A stretch of 64,000 bases of DNA from an uncultured Bacteroidales bacterium (GTDB lineage: Bacteria; Bacteroidota; Bacteroidia; Bacteroidales; UBA932). Numbering within the stretch: position 1 is the stretch's first letter; each line of letters starts with the position of its first letter. Location of the stretch: NCBI GenBank assembly GCA_934693135.1, contig CAKUVA010000002.1, forward strand, positions 62,001 to 126,000. The letters are read 5' to 3'. Positions 26,875-36,043 of the stretch are shown one piece after another. The translations under genes were made by a program, and so were the position numbers. The notes beneath the pieces are model-generated. The model saw only the letters and a program-made list of their open reading frames with translations, had not been told where the DNA came from and did no database searches.

Positions 26875-28539
26875 TTAACATTTTGTAGCCGATTCCAATT
26901 TCTTCATTATGGAGAAAATGAAGAGAGCAGAGAGAAGGCAAAGAGTGATGAGAACACCCCATACGCCCCATAGAGGAACTTTGTTCCAGAGGAGTCCTGG
27001 AATAAAGACCAAGTAGTTTCCAAAAGCTGTGGCAGCAAACCAACAGCCCATCATTGCGCCTTTATATTTAGGCGGAGCGACCTTGGATACGAACGAGATT
27101 CCCATAGGGGAGAGAAGTAGTTCTGCGAATGTTAAAACCAAGTATGTTGAGATAAGCCAGTTTGGAGAGATAAGGACAGGACTTACAGTCTCGCCAAGCT
27201 CCTTTGGTGAAGCAAGACCGAGAGATGCGAATGTCAATATACCGAATCCAGCTGCTGCTACTATCATACCCATGCCGATTTTTCTTGGTGCAGATGGCTC
27301 CTTGCCATTCTTTGCCAATGCTCCGAAGATGGCTAATGATACAGGTGTCAGTGCCACGACGAAGAACGGATTGAACTGTTGGAAATCGGAAGGAAGAATA
27401 TTGACGATTGCCGGCATTCCTGCATAAATTGCGTAAGCACCGCACCAGAGCAGTATTGTTGCAATGCTGCATATAATCTTTCCTTTAGATTTTTCTGACT
27501 GAAATGTGCCAAACAAGGTATAGATGGATACTGCGATAAGGAATAGACTCCAAATATTGAATCCGATACGAGTAGCTCCTGAAACTGTACTATCAGTGTA
27601 GTCTCTTGCGAATAATGTCATTGTTGCACCATTCTGATGGAATGACATCCAGAAGAAGATTACCACTGCGAATACGAGCATGAGTGCTGTAATGCGACTC
27701 TTGGTTTGGGCTGGTGTAAGTTCGATATCTGCGCCGTTATTTGCATTTTTGGCTTGCTTTGCATTGACATCGGCATCCTTAAACCATGAGCGACATCCGA
27801 AATAGATTGCAACAGAAATAATCAGGGAAATGCATGCTACTCCGAATCCGTAATTGTATGCTGTGGAAAGTTTCTCAATGTAGAATTGGCTAAATGTGCT
27901 GAGATCCATTCCTGCTGCTCCATCCATTGTGTTGGCGATGGCTTGGAGATTGTCAGCATTTGCAAAATTTCCATCCATTATTTGATGAGCGAGAGCTGGC
28001 ACTTTGGCATCATACACTAGACCTGACTTTCCGAGGAAGAAGTTCGTTACTGCCTTTGCCATGGATGGAGCGAACATTGCACCTATATTGATAGCCATGT
28101 AGAAAAGGCTGAAAGCTGAATCTCTCTTTGCGGAGTATTTAGGATTATCATAAAGGTTACCGACCATAACCTGAAGGTTTCCTTTGAACAATCCTGTTCC
28201 GGTTGCAATTAGAGCCAATGCACCGAACATTAGCACCTTACCTGCGAAGTCTGGTCCAGTAGGGATGGCAAGGCAGAAGTAGCCGAGGAACATGACGGCA
28301 ATGCCTGTAGTTACGCATTTTCCGTAGCCTATTTTATCGGCGAGCATTCCTCCAAACAGAGGCATGAAGTATACTGCAGCGAGGAAAATAGAATAAATCT
28401 GTGTGGAAACTGCGGCGCTGAATCCGAACTTTGCTTGAATAAACAAGAGAAAGATGGCGAGCATCGTGTAGTACCCGAAACGCTCTCCGGTATTAGCGAG
28501 AGCGAGGGCGAACAATCCTTTCGGCTGGTCTTTGAACAT
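26875..28539 (-). CDS. POT/PTR-family proton-coupled oligopeptide transporter
   Basis: A 554-residue membrane protein with 12 to 14 predicted helices. The N-terminus has FALALANTGERFGYYTMLAIFLLF, which includes the ExxERFxYY proton-coupling motif of POT transporters, and GGMLADKIGYGKCV matches the MFS loop 2-3 signature. FSLFYMAINIGAMFAP is the PTR2 signature. It imports di- and tripeptides with protons across the inner membrane. The insertion near residues 255-275 (DADVNAKQAKNANNGADIE) is a cytoplasmic loop seen in other Bacteroidales members. It stands alone as a transcription unit. Confidence 0.93.
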   Translation of the reverse strand: MFKDQPKGLFALALANTGERFGYYTMLAIFLLFIQAKFGFSAAVSTQIYSIFLAAVYFMPLFGGMLADKIGYGKCVTTGIAVMFLGYFCLAIPTGPDFAGKVLMFGALALIATGTGLFKGNLQVMVGNLYDNPKYSAKRDSAFSLFYMAINIGAMFAPSMAKAVTNFFLGKSGLVYDAKVPALAHQIMDGNFANADNLQAIANTMDGAAGMDLSTFSQFYIEKLSTAYNYGFGVACISLIISVAIYFGCRSWFKDADVNAKQAKNANNGADIELTPAQTKSRITALMLVFAVVIFFWMSFHQNGATMTLFARDYTDSTVSGATRIGFNIWSLFLIAVSIYTLFGTFQSEKSKGKIICSIATILLWCGAYAIYAGMPAIVNILPSDFQQFNPFFVVALTPVSLAIFGALAKNGKEPSAPRKIGMGMIVAAAGFGILTFASLGLASPKELGETVSPVLISPNWLISTYLVLTFAELLLSPMGISFVSKVAPPKYKGAMMGCWFAATAFGNYLVFIPGLLWNKVPLWGVWGVLITLCLLSALFIFSIMKKLESATKC

Positions 28540-28571
28540 AGTTTGTAGTCTTTTTATTATTTGCTTGACTA

Positions 28572-28579
28572 CAAACTTA
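28572..28579 (-). promoter_or_regulatory. Putative peptide transporter promoter, -7 element
   Basis: The minus strand reads TAAGTTTG (TAnnTTTG), 33 bp upstream of the POT transporter start. It lies in a short divergent intergenic region. Confidence 0.45.
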
Positions 28580-28591
28580 CATAAAATTTTC

Positions 28592-28599
28592 TATATTTG
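28592..28599 (+). promoter_or_regulatory. Putative acyltransferase promoter, -7 element
   Basis: TATATTTG matches TAnnTTTG on the plus strand, 23 bp before the acyltransferase start. The nearest -33-like TTGA is 23 bp upstream, a wider spacing than usual. It is 12 bp from the opposing element, so the two promoters probably compete. Confidence 0.4.
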
Positions 28600-28621
28600 T
28601 TTTTCATGAAAGAAGATTATT

Positions 28622-29533
28622 ATGCGGTTTGGAGAAAAAATGATGGTTGGATTCATGAGACTGCTGGCATTGCAGCCTCTCAAACTCCATTATTTTTGGG
28701 GAAAGTGTATGGCATGGCTTGTCGAGGGACCTATACATTATAGGCGTGATCTCGTTATGGTGAATCTTGCAAGATCTTTTCCTGAAAAGAAATATAAAGA
28801 GTTGAAGAGGATATCTCATGGTTTCTACAAACATTTCGGAGATATGTTGGCGGAGACTCTTTGGTTCGCCGGAGCTTACGATACCAAGAGACTTCACGAA
28901 TCGCATATCTGTGAGGCTGTGAACGTGGATATGTTGAATAGGTTGTTTGAAACCAGGCCCGGCGTCATTGTCTTGAATTCTCACCTTGGAAACTGGGAAA
29001 TCACAGGTGGTATAATGAACTATATATATGGAAGTGATAAGGTCTCTTTTGGAGAAAAGACTGTGACAGTGGTATATAAGGAACTTTCGAATGGCTTCTG
29101 GGATTCGATATTTCGTGCAAACAGGTGTGCTGCCATTGCACGAGAAAATTGGGATACTTGCTGCGTGGAATCACGTAAGGTCATGCGTTTTGTCATAGAA
29201 CATAGACATGAAAAGCATCTTTACATATTTCCAACAGACCAGTGTCCTTATAAATATGCTACTGCTCATATCGTTGACAATTTTATGCATCAGCCGACAT
29301 TGACAATGACAGGCGGTGCTGCGATAGCCTCGAAATTTGGATTTGCTGTAGTTTATATGGCTATGCGCAAGAAAGAAGATTTTGGATATGAAATGACATT
29401 CCGTGAGATTTGTGAGGATGCATCGCAGAGAACGCCAGAAGATATAATGAATCAGTTTTACAAATATTTGGAGGAGGATGTCAATGAACAGCCTGCAAAT
29501 TATCTGTGGACTCACAATAGATGGAAAAAGTAA
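28622..29533 (+). CDS. Lysophospholipid/lipid A acyltransferase (LpxL/HtrB family)
   Basis: A 303-residue protein of the LpxL/LpxM acyltransferase family. The catalytic HX4E motif is NSH121LGNWEI. The N-terminus carries a short hydrophobic segment (MVGFMRLLALQPLKLHYFWG), and further motifs are IFRANRCAAIARENWDT, FPTDQCPYKYATAHI and GGAAIASKFGFAVVYM. In other bacteria these enzymes transfer the late acyl chains to lipid A at the inner face of the inner membrane. The gene is followed directly, without a gap, by a DUF4831 gene. The start at 28622 was chosen because it gives the family's normal N-terminus. Confidence 0.88.
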   Translation: MRFGEKMMVGFMRLLALQPLKLHYFWGKCMAWLVEGPIHYRRDLVMVNLARSFPEKKYKELKRISHGFYKHFGDMLAETLWFAGAYDTKRLHESHICEAVNVDMLNRLFETRPGVIVLNSHLGNWEITGGIMNYIYGSDKVSFGEKTVTVVYKELSNGFWDSIFRANRCAAIARENWDTCCVESRKVMRFVIEHRHEKHLYIFPTDQCPYKYATAHIVDNFMHQPTLTMTGGAAIASKFGFAVVYMAMRKKEDFGYEMTFREICEDASQRTPEDIMNQFYKYLEEDVNEQPANYLWTHNRWKK

Positions 29534-29545
29534 ATGACAGATAAT

Positions 29546-30577
29546 ATGAAAACAATCAGTTATGCATTGGTCGCAATGCTTATTTGCGTGAATTTTGCCG
29601 CATCTGCCCAAAACGCGCATACGGATCCGGAAGGTAGCCTTGTTTATTCATTGCCTTCTACATCGGTCAGACTTGAAGTTGAGGCGAGACAAGAGAAATT
29701 TTATGCTGGTCCTTATGCGAAATATGCTCAGAAGTACCTCGGGGTTGAGGCGAGACAGGCAGATAAAGTGACATTTGAAGTAATATCAGTGAAAATGACT
29801 CCATTTGTCGAGGCTGATCCTGCATTAAGATATACTGTGACTCCAGGAAGCGGAATGCCGGCATTTCTCTCATTGACATCGCAGGGGCTTGTGTCAGTTG
29901 CGGATGCCGCATCAGAATCGACAGAATGGCGCTTCCCGGTTGCCGGAAAAGCTGATTTCTCGGATAAGGGATTGACTTCCAATCTCACTTCAGAATCCAC
30001 GACATTGTATCGTACTGTAAAAAATGAATCAGCATACAATAAAGTTGCGGTTCAGCAGGAAATGGTAGTGCAGAAATCGTTGGAAGCCAGAGCGAAAGAG
30101 GCTGCTGATATGATTTTTGACTTGAGAAAGAAAAGAGTTCAGATAGTTACAGGAGATACTGATGCTACATTTAGTGGTGAGGCTATGTCTTCATCTATTG
30201 CTGAAATTTCAAGACTTGAAAATGAGTATATGTCAATGTTTATAGGATATAGTGAAGTGTCGACGCAGAAGATGAATTATGATGTAGTGCCATCGGCAGA
30301 CAATGACGCACAGCTTTATGTTGCATTTAGACTATCAGATTCTAAAGGGCTTGTGGCTGCCGATGACATATCTGGTCGTCCTTATCTTCTTGAATTTACT
30401 CCTTCTCCGGTAAATATACCTGATGCCAGAGGTGCCAAACCGAAGGCAAATTCAGCATATTACAGAGTTCCTGCGACATGCACAGTTAAACTCACTGACG
30501 GCTCAGACGTGCTCCTTCAGAGTCGAATGCCAGTGTATCAGCTTGGAGTAGTTAGCACATTCCCTCTTTCGAAATAA
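29546..30577 (+). CDS. DUF4831 family exported protein
   Basis: A 343-residue protein with a clear signal peptide (MKTISYALVAMLICVNFAASAQ). The stretch SLVYSLPSTSVRLEVEARQEKFYAGPYAKYAQKYLG, written here as family recognition only, is the hallmark of DUF4831, a Bacteroidota family of unknown function; VEARQ occurs twice in it. The C-terminal half (PYLLEFTPSPVNIPDARG, then VQLTDGSD-like strands) is beta-rich. An ATG at 29534 would start directly after the acyltransferase stop and add four residues; I prefer 29546 because it gives a standard signal peptide. It probably forms an operon with the acyltransferase. Confidence 0.82.
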   Translation: MKTISYALVAMLICVNFAASAQNAHTDPEGSLVYSLPSTSVRLEVEARQEKFYAGPYAKYAQKYLGVEARQADKVTFEVISVKMTPFVEADPALRYTVTPGSGMPAFLSLTSQGLVSVADAASESTEWRFPVAGKADFSDKGLTSNLTSESTTLYRTVKNESAYNKVAVQQEMVVQKSLEARAKEAADMIFDLRKKRVQIVTGDTDATFSGEAMSSSIAEISRLENEYMSMFIGYSEVSTQKMNYDVVPSADNDAQLYVAFRLSDSKGLVAADDISGRPYLLEFTPSPVNIPDARGAKPKANSAYYRVPATCTVKLTDGSDVLLQSRMPVYQLGVVSTFPLSK

Positions 30578-30598
30578 CCCGTAATAATACATTGAATC

Positions 30599-32056
30599 AT
30601 GAATATCAAAGATCTTGAACCTAAGGGCGTTTGGTCTAATTTTGACGCGCTTTCTCAAATTCCTCGTCCTTCTAAGCATGAGGAAAAAGTAGAACAATAT
30701 CTCCTTGACTGGGGAAAATCACATGGTGTGGATGTCCGCAAGGATGATACAGGAAACATAATTTTCACGAAGCCTGCTACTCCAGGATATGAGAACAGAA
30801 GGGGTGTTATACTTCAGGCTCACATGGATATGGTTCCGCAAAAGACTGCAGACACTGTGCATGATTTCTTGAAAGACCCTATTCAGACGGAAATCGATGG
30901 TGAGTGGGTGACTGCTAAGGGAACTACTCTTGGGGCTGATGACGGAATCGGTGTCTGCTTGGCATTGGCCGTACTGGAAGACAATACGTTGAAACACGGA
31001 CCTGTAGAAGTTCTTATAACATATGATGAGGAAACAGGAATGACTGGTGCCAACATGCTTAAGCCAGGAGAACTTAAAGGCGATATTCTTCTTAATCTTG
31101 ATTCTGAGGCTGAAGGAGAGCTCTACATCGGCTGTGCAGGTGGACTTGATGGTACTGGGGATTTTGTTTATAAGACAATTGATGCACCTTCTGGATATGA
31201 AAGTTATAAATTGACTGTTAAGGGATTGCAGGGTGGACATTCCGGTCAAGACATAGTCTTATATCGTGCCAATGCAAATAAGGCTGCTGCCAGAATTCTG
31301 TTGCCGCTACTTGAAAAGTATGGTGTGAAAGTTTCTGATTTTACTGGAGGTAGCCTTCGCAACGCAATCCCGTTCGAGGCTGTTGTATCTCTGCTTGTAC
31401 CTTCGGAAGAGATTGACAATGTCAACGCTAAGGTACAAGAGGTGTTTAATGTTATAAAGGCAGAGTTCGCTGATACAGATCCTAATGCTGTATGTTATTT
31501 CGAGAGACAATCAGAGACATTTACTTCTTATATAGAAGATGATGTTATGCTGAAGGCAGTCAAAGCCATCATGGCATGCCCGAGCAGTGTGGAGAGAATG
31601 AGTCCGACAATGCCTGGACTAGTGGAAACATCAGTCAATATGGCTGTCGTAAGAACTGGAAGTGGACATCTTACTGTTCATTCTCTCATGAGAAGTTCAA
31701 TAGATACGGCAAAAGAAGACCTTGCTGAGAGAATGCGTTGTGTCTTCGAGTTGGCAGGAGCGAAGTTCACGACATCTGGTGCATATTCTGGATGGATACC
31801 TCTTCCGGATACACCTATCATATCTACAATGAAGGAAGTTTACAAGAAACTTTTCGGGACGGAAATGAAAGTTACTGCAATTCATGCTGGACTTGAGTGT
31901 GCTCTTCTCGGAGCTAAGTATCCTAATTGGGATATGGTTTCATTTGGCCCTACCATAAAGTATCCGCATTCTCCGGATGAAAGAGTTAAGATAGATACTG
32001 TGGACAAATGCTGGAAGTTCCTTAAGAGTGTTTTGGAAAATATTCCTGAGAAATAA
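30599..32056 (+). CDS. pepD: Aminoacyl-histidine dipeptidase (cytosol nonspecific dipeptidase)
   Basis: A 485-residue M20-family metallopeptidase of the PepD type. Metal-binding stretches are LQAHMDMVPQK, TTLGADDGIGVCLALAVLED (the aspartate/glutamate-containing loop), YDEETGMTGA and LNLDSEAEGELYIGCAGG. The C-terminal ALECALLGAKYP supplies the last metal ligand, and SVERMSPTMPGLVETSVNMA is a conserved family block. It hydrolyses Xaa-His and many other unblocked dipeptides in the cytoplasm using two zinc ions. The gene is followed after 6 bp by a lipoprotein gene. Confidence 0.95.
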   Translation: MNIKDLEPKGVWSNFDALSQIPRPSKHEEKVEQYLLDWGKSHGVDVRKDDTGNIIFTKPATPGYENRRGVILQAHMDMVPQKTADTVHDFLKDPIQTEIDGEWVTAKGTTLGADDGIGVCLALAVLEDNTLKHGPVEVLITYDEETGMTGANMLKPGELKGDILLNLDSEAEGELYIGCAGGLDGTGDFVYKTIDAPSGYESYKLTVKGLQGGHSGQDIVLYRANANKAAARILLPLLEKYGVKVSDFTGGSLRNAIPFEAVVSLLVPSEEIDNVNAKVQEVFNVIKAEFADTDPNAVCYFERQSETFTSYIEDDVMLKAVKAIMACPSSVERMSPTMPGLVETSVNMAVVRTGSGHLTVHSLMRSSIDTAKEDLAERMRCVFELAGAKFTTSGAYSGWIPLPDTPIISTMKEVYKKLFGTEMKVTAIHAGLECALLGAKYPNWDMVSFGPTIKYPHSPDERVKIDTVDKCWKFLKSVLENIPEK

Positions 32057-32062
32057 TCAGTT

Positions 32063-32953
32063 ATGCTTAGAGCATTGACAAAGATTGCCTTGCCGCTTGT
32101 TATGGGCGGCGGGCTTTTTCTGGTATCGTGTGTGGGACATAAGGCTGAATATCCCGAATGGCGTTTGGATAGAGTTATAGAAGTTGCTGGGCGTCAAGGG
32201 ATAGCCGCGGATAGTACCGCATACTATGTGTCTGGCTCCACAGCATTATATAGATATTCAAAGGATGGAGTTATGCAAGCTTCATCAGATGATCCATTTG
32301 CTGCTCTGGAACTACCTGCTAACCATATTGGCGACATAGATGTATATAATGGTGAGATATATGCTGGAATTGAGACATTTGTAGATGGGGAAGGAAAGAA
32401 TATACAAGTAGCTATATATGATACTAAGACATTGGCATGGAAGCGTTCGATTCCATGGAATCCGGCATCGGGGCAGGTGGAAGTTTGTGGCTTGGCGGTA
32501 GATGCGGAGCATGGGCGTGTGTGGATGGCTGATTGGGTGCAGGGTACTCACCTTTATTGCTATAATCTCATTACTGGAAAATATGAGGGAAAGGTAGCAT
32601 TGGAACCGACCCCTAAGCTACAGCAGGGAATCCTTTATCATGATGGGTGCATCATTATTTCATGTGACGATGGTGATGCTGAAAAAGATGAGGCTGACAA
32701 TCTTTATGTATGTGATATTTATGCAAGAGGGGGTGCGGAATTTCCTGATACTGTGAGTCCAAGAATTTATAGGAAAATGACTGATTTCAAAAAAGCTGGC
32801 GAAATCGAAGGCCTTACAATGGATCCTGTCACTGGTGAGTTGATAGTTCTTTCCAATCGTGGTGCAAGGATAATTCTTGGTATGCCGAAAGGATTTTATC
32901 CTGGCTACGATCATGAAGTGCATGAATTATATGTTTATTCGGAATCTGATTAA
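32063..32953 (+). CDS. Propeller-like lipoprotein of unknown function
   Basis: A 296-residue protein with a lipobox (FLVSC, Cys near residue 23). The mature part shows repeated beta-strand units such as HIGDIDVYNGEIYAGIET, GLAVDAEHGRVWMADW, YCYNLITGKYEGKV and GLTMDPVTGELIVLSNRG. This pattern is seen in SMP-30/esterase-like and SdiA-regulated beta-propellers. No catalytic motif can be named. It lies between pepD and a sugar kinase in a plus-strand series, but the functions do not obviously connect. Its overall plan recalls the N-terminal domain of the histidine phosphatase fusion at the left end of the window. Confidence 0.7.
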   Translation: MLRALTKIALPLVMGGGLFLVSCVGHKAEYPEWRLDRVIEVAGRQGIAADSTAYYVSGSTALYRYSKDGVMQASSDDPFAALELPANHIGDIDVYNGEIYAGIETFVDGEGKNIQVAIYDTKTLAWKRSIPWNPASGQVEVCGLAVDAEHGRVWMADWVQGTHLYCYNLITGKYEGKVALEPTPKLQQGILYHDGCIIISCDDGDAEKDEADNLYVCDIYARGGAEFPDTVSPRIYRKMTDFKKAGEIEGLTMDPVTGELIVLSNRGARIILGMPKGFYPGYDHEVHELYVYSESD

Positions 32954-32979
32954 ATCAGTTCCAGGGAAAAATAGTAATA

Positions 32980-33843
32980 ATGATTATAATAGCTGAAAGC
33001 GGAGCGACCAAGACAGATTGGCGTTCCATATCTGATGATGGAAATGTTCATTCCATGAGAACCAAAGGGATGAATGTGGCTGTTGCTGCACCTGAATTTA
33101 TTGCCGAGATATTGGCTGATGCCATACCTGGACTTGATCCTATCGGAGAGAAAGTTACGGAGATACATTTCTATGCGGCAGGACTTATATCTGATGGCAA
33201 GGCAGTGCCTGATAGTGCCAAGAATCTTGATGTTGAATTTCGTAAAGCATTTCCAGATGCGGAGATAGAGTATGCATCAGATTTACTTGATGCTGCACGG
33301 GCTGTCTGTGGGCATAAACCTGGGGTTGCTGTAATTCTTGGCACAGGTTCAAATAGTTGTGAATATGATGGCGAAAGAATAGTGAAGAATGTCCGATCTG
33401 GAGGATTTATTCTTGGTGATGAAGGTGGTGGAGCATGTTTAGGAAAACTTTTTATGGCTGATTTTCTCAAAGGACTTGTTCCAGAACCTTTGGCTTCAGA
33501 TTTTGCAAAAGAATTTAAGGTTGACTATTTTACTGTGGTACAGAATGTCTACAGAGGTGAGGCGCCGTCCAGATATCTCGGTTCTTTTGCTCCGTTCATA
33601 TCCAAGTATTACGATATAGTGCCTTATGTAAAAGCCTTAATCGATGAAAATTTCCGGTCGCTTTTTCGCAGATGTCTGTCTCAATACGATTTGAAGAGTA
33701 ATCCTGTAGGAGTTGTTGGCGGCTTTGCTGCGGCGCATGAGGACATCCTTCGTAAAATAGCGTCGGAATTTGATGTCGTTATCTCTGAGATTACGGCATC
33801 TCCGGTGGATGGTCTTGTGAAGTTCCATATGGGGAAAAACTAA
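32980..33843 (+). CDS. BadF/BadG/BcrA-type sugar kinase, likely N-acetylglucosamine or N-acetylmuramic acid kinase
   Basis: A 287-residue ASKHA-fold ATPase. The phosphate-1 loop IAESGATKTDWR opens the protein, LGTGSNSCEYDGERI is the phosphate-2 region, and GGFILGDEGGGACLGKLFM is the characteristic BadF/NagK-like stretch. Members phosphorylate N-acetylglucosamine or N-acetylmuramic acid. The next gene is murQ (35 bp downstream), and in other bacteria of this phylum a BadF-type kinase next to murQ acts as the MurNAc kinase. The most likely role is therefore turning recovered MurNAc into its 6-phosphate, inferred from neighbourhood. Confidence 0.8.
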   Translation: MIIIAESGATKTDWRSISDDGNVHSMRTKGMNVAVAAPEFIAEILADAIPGLDPIGEKVTEIHFYAAGLISDGKAVPDSAKNLDVEFRKAFPDAEIEYASDLLDAARAVCGHKPGVAVILGTGSNSCEYDGERIVKNVRSGGFILGDEGGGACLGKLFMADFLKGLVPEPLASDFAKEFKVDYFTVVQNVYRGEAPSRYLGSFAPFISKYYDIVPYVKALIDENFRSLFRRCLSQYDLKSNPVGVVGGFAAAHEDILRKIASEFDVVISEITASPVDGLVKFHMGKN

Positions 33844-33878
33844 TGTCTTTCGATAAATGAAAAAAAATAATTGATAGT

Positions 33879-34700
33879 ATGAAAACTACAGAACAATCAT
33901 CCAACTATCAGCATCTTGATGAGATGTCTGTAAAAGAGATTCTTACTGGTATAAATAATGAAGATAGCAGTGTTCCTGCTGCTGTGGCTGAGGAAATTCC
34001 ACAGATAGAGAAGCTTGTCAATGGTATTGTTGATAGAATGAAAAAGGGGGGAAGAGTATTTTATCTCGGTGCAGGTACAAGCGGTCGTCTCGGTGTCGTT
34101 GATGCTTCTGAAATACCTCCTACCTATGGCGTGCACGACAAGTTCATTGGACTAATTGCTGGTGGGGATAGGGCTATACGTGATGCAGTTGAAGCGGCTG
34201 AGGATAATCCTGAAGGGGGATGGAATGACATGCAGCCGTTTCACCCAACGTCAGAAGATATTGTCATAGGTGTTGCCGCATCTGGCTCTACACCGTATGT
34301 TATCGGAACTGTAAAAATTGCTCGCGAACAGGGTCTTCTTACTGGTTGCATAACATGCAATAAAGGATCGGAACTTGCTGCAGTCGCTGAAATTCCTGTT
34401 GAGGTTGTTGTCGGACCGGAATTCGTAACAGGCAGTACCAGAATGAAATCAGGAACGGCGCAGAAACTTGTTTTGAATATGATTTCCACCGCGACAATGA
34501 TTCGCCTTGGTCATGTGAAAGGTAACAAGATGGTAGATATGCAGCTTACTAACAAGAAACTTGTCGATCGTGGTTCAAGAATGATAATGGGAGAAATAGG
34601 CATCACTGACTATGAACTTGCTAAAAGGCTTCTCTTGAAATATGGTTCTGTAAGAAAAGCTGTGGATGGCTATAATGGTGGAGATAGGAATGCGGAGTGA
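33879..34700 (+). CDS. murQ: N-acetylmuramic acid 6-phosphate etherase
   Basis: A 273-residue SIS-domain enzyme with the MurQ motif VFYLGAGTSGRLGVVDASEIPPTYG near residues 60-85, PEFVTGSTRMKSGTAQKLVLNMIST near 190-215, and HVKGNKMVDMQLTNKKLVDR. It cleaves the lactyl ether of MurNAc-6-phosphate to give GlcNAc-6-phosphate and lactate, a step in peptidoglycan recycling. It is slightly shorter than the E. coli enzyme (298 residues) because of a shorter C-terminus, which is common in this phylum. The gene follows a BadF-type kinase, and its last 11 bp overlap recR. Confidence 0.93.
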   Translation: MKTTEQSSNYQHLDEMSVKEILTGINNEDSSVPAAVAEEIPQIEKLVNGIVDRMKKGGRVFYLGAGTSGRLGVVDASEIPPTYGVHDKFIGLIAGGDRAIRDAVEAAEDNPEGGWNDMQPFHPTSEDIVIGVAASGSTPYVIGTVKIAREQGLLTGCITCNKGSELAAVAEIPVEVVVGPEFVTGSTRMKSGTAQKLVLNMISTATMIRLGHVKGNKMVDMQLTNKKLVDRGSRMIMGEIGITDYELAKRLLLKYGSVRKAVDGYNGGDRNAE

Positions 34701-35322
34701 AAAATATCCATCAGAGCTTCTTGAAAATGCAGTAGATGCTATTAGCTCATTGCCTGGAGTTGGAGAAAAGAGCGCACTTAGACTGGCATTGCATCTGTTG
34801 AAACAGCCGGTGGAGAACGTAAGACATTTTACGGATGCTATACGGCTTCTCCGAGAGAATGTGAAGTATTGTCGTACATGTATGATGATATCTGATGAGG
34901 AGGAATGCTCGATATGTTCTGATTCGAGCCGTGACCACCATACGATATGCGTTACGGAAAGCGTTAGAGATGTTATGAGTATTGAAGCCACGGGACAATA
35001 CCATGGGGTATATCATGTGCTTGGAGGTAAGATATCACCGATTGATGGTGTGGGGCCATCTGACCTAAAAATCGTGGAGCTGAAGAATCGCGTGGCTACG
35101 ATGGTGCAAGACATTGCTCCGGAACAAATAGAGGTTATACTTGCTCTTAGCGGTGATGTTGAGGGTGAAACTACTTCATTTTATATATATCGACAAATAT
35201 CTGGATTTGGGGTAAAATTATCATCTCTTGCACGAGGCCTTGGCTTTGGAGATGATTTGGAATATGCTGATCAGCTTACACTTGGCAGGTCTATAGTAAA
35301 TCGTCAGATATTCAAGCCTTAA
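34690..35322 (+). CDS. recR: Recombination mediator RecR
   Basis: A 210-residue RecR with helix-hairpin-helix LPGVGEKSALRLALHLL, a zinc finger C-x2-C-x8-C-x2-C (YCRTCMMI to CSICSD), and the Toprim motif followed by LALSGDVEGETTSFYIYRQI. RecR acts with RecF and RecO to load RecA on gapped DNA. I start it at the ATG at 34690 (MRSEKYPSE), inside the murQ 3' end; an upstream in-frame start at 34666 would add residues not seen in RecR. The overlap points to shared transcription with murQ, though the functions are unrelated. Confidence 0.94.
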   Translation: MRSEKYPSELLENAVDAISSLPGVGEKSALRLALHLLKQPVENVRHFTDAIRLLRENVKYCRTCMMISDEEECSICSDSSRDHHTICVTESVRDVMSIEATGQYHGVYHVLGGKISPIDGVGPSDLKIVELKNRVATMVQDIAPEQIEVILALSGDVEGETTSFYIYRQISGFGVKLSSLARGLGFGDDLEYADQLTLGRSIVNRQIFKP

Positions 35323-35349
35323 GGATTATCAAAAGGTGCGTTCACTATA

Positions 35350-35907
35350 ATGGAAGAAATAATCAAGGATATTCTGTTGTCTGCATCTTTGTGTGCGGAC
35401 TGTTTTGCTGTATCTCTATGTTCGAGTGTGTCGATGAGGAAGACGAGGTTTTGGGAGATTCTCAAGATAGCGCTGATATTTGCAGTGATACAGACCTCGT
35501 TTCTCCTAATCGGATGGGCGTTTGGGGATTTCATTGCAAAATATATTCTTGTCTATGTACGCTATGTCGGGATGGGGTTGTTGTTACTCGTTGGAGGATC
35601 AATGATAAAGGAATCATTCTCGGAAGAAGAATCACAGAATCTTTCTGGAGTGAGGAATATTGTGCTTGCTGGCATAGCAGATAGTATAGATGCGCTTGCT
35701 GTTGGAATATCAATGTCCATGGCAGGACGTGGATTTGCGGGTATGACCATACCTACCATGGCAGTATTTGTCATAACAGCATTGTCAGTAGTGTTAGGCA
35801 TCAAAGGTGGTAGTATAATAGGTTGCCGTGCAGGAAAGCCTGCAGCGATAGTAGGTGGCATAGTTCTGATATTATTAGGTATTAATATTGTTTTGGAAAT
35901 TTTCTAA
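35350..35907 (+). CDS. mntP: Manganese efflux pump MntP family
   Basis: A 185-residue membrane protein with six predicted helices of the MntP (YebN) type. The first repeat has ILLSASLCADCFAVSLCSS and the second IVLAGIADSIDALAVGISMS, which contain the Asp residues typical of the transporter's two-fold repeat. KGGSIIGCRAGKPAAIVGGIVLILLGINIVLE ends the protein. Members export Mn2+ through the inner membrane. A cysteine-containing first repeat (LCADC) is a small deviation. The gene follows recR by 27 bp and closes the series before the second SusCD operon. Confidence 0.88.
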   Translation: MEEIIKDILLSASLCADCFAVSLCSSVSMRKTRFWEILKIALIFAVIQTSFLLIGWAFGDFIAKYILVYVRYVGMGLLLLVGGSMIKESFSEEESQNLSGVRNIVLAGIADSIDALAVGISMSMAGRGFAGMTIPTMAVFVITALSVVLGIKGGSIIGCRAGKPAAIVGGIVLILLGINIVLEIF

Positions 35908-35988
35908 TCTATTCAAAATTTTTTCATTTTTACTTTCGATGTAGTATAAATTTGTTACCATAGGTGTTCTAATTTATTGAAAAATATA

Positions 35989-35996
35989 TATATTTG
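35989..35996 (+). promoter_or_regulatory. Putative promoter of the second SusCD operon, -7 element
   Basis: TATATTTG matches TAnnTTTG, 47 bp before the susC start, in the 136-bp gap after mntP. TGTT lies 20 bp upstream as a weak -33. Confidence 0.5.
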
Positions 35997-36043
35997 CGTA
36001 TATAACAATAATATTATAAACCAACTGCTAATTTTATCTGCCT

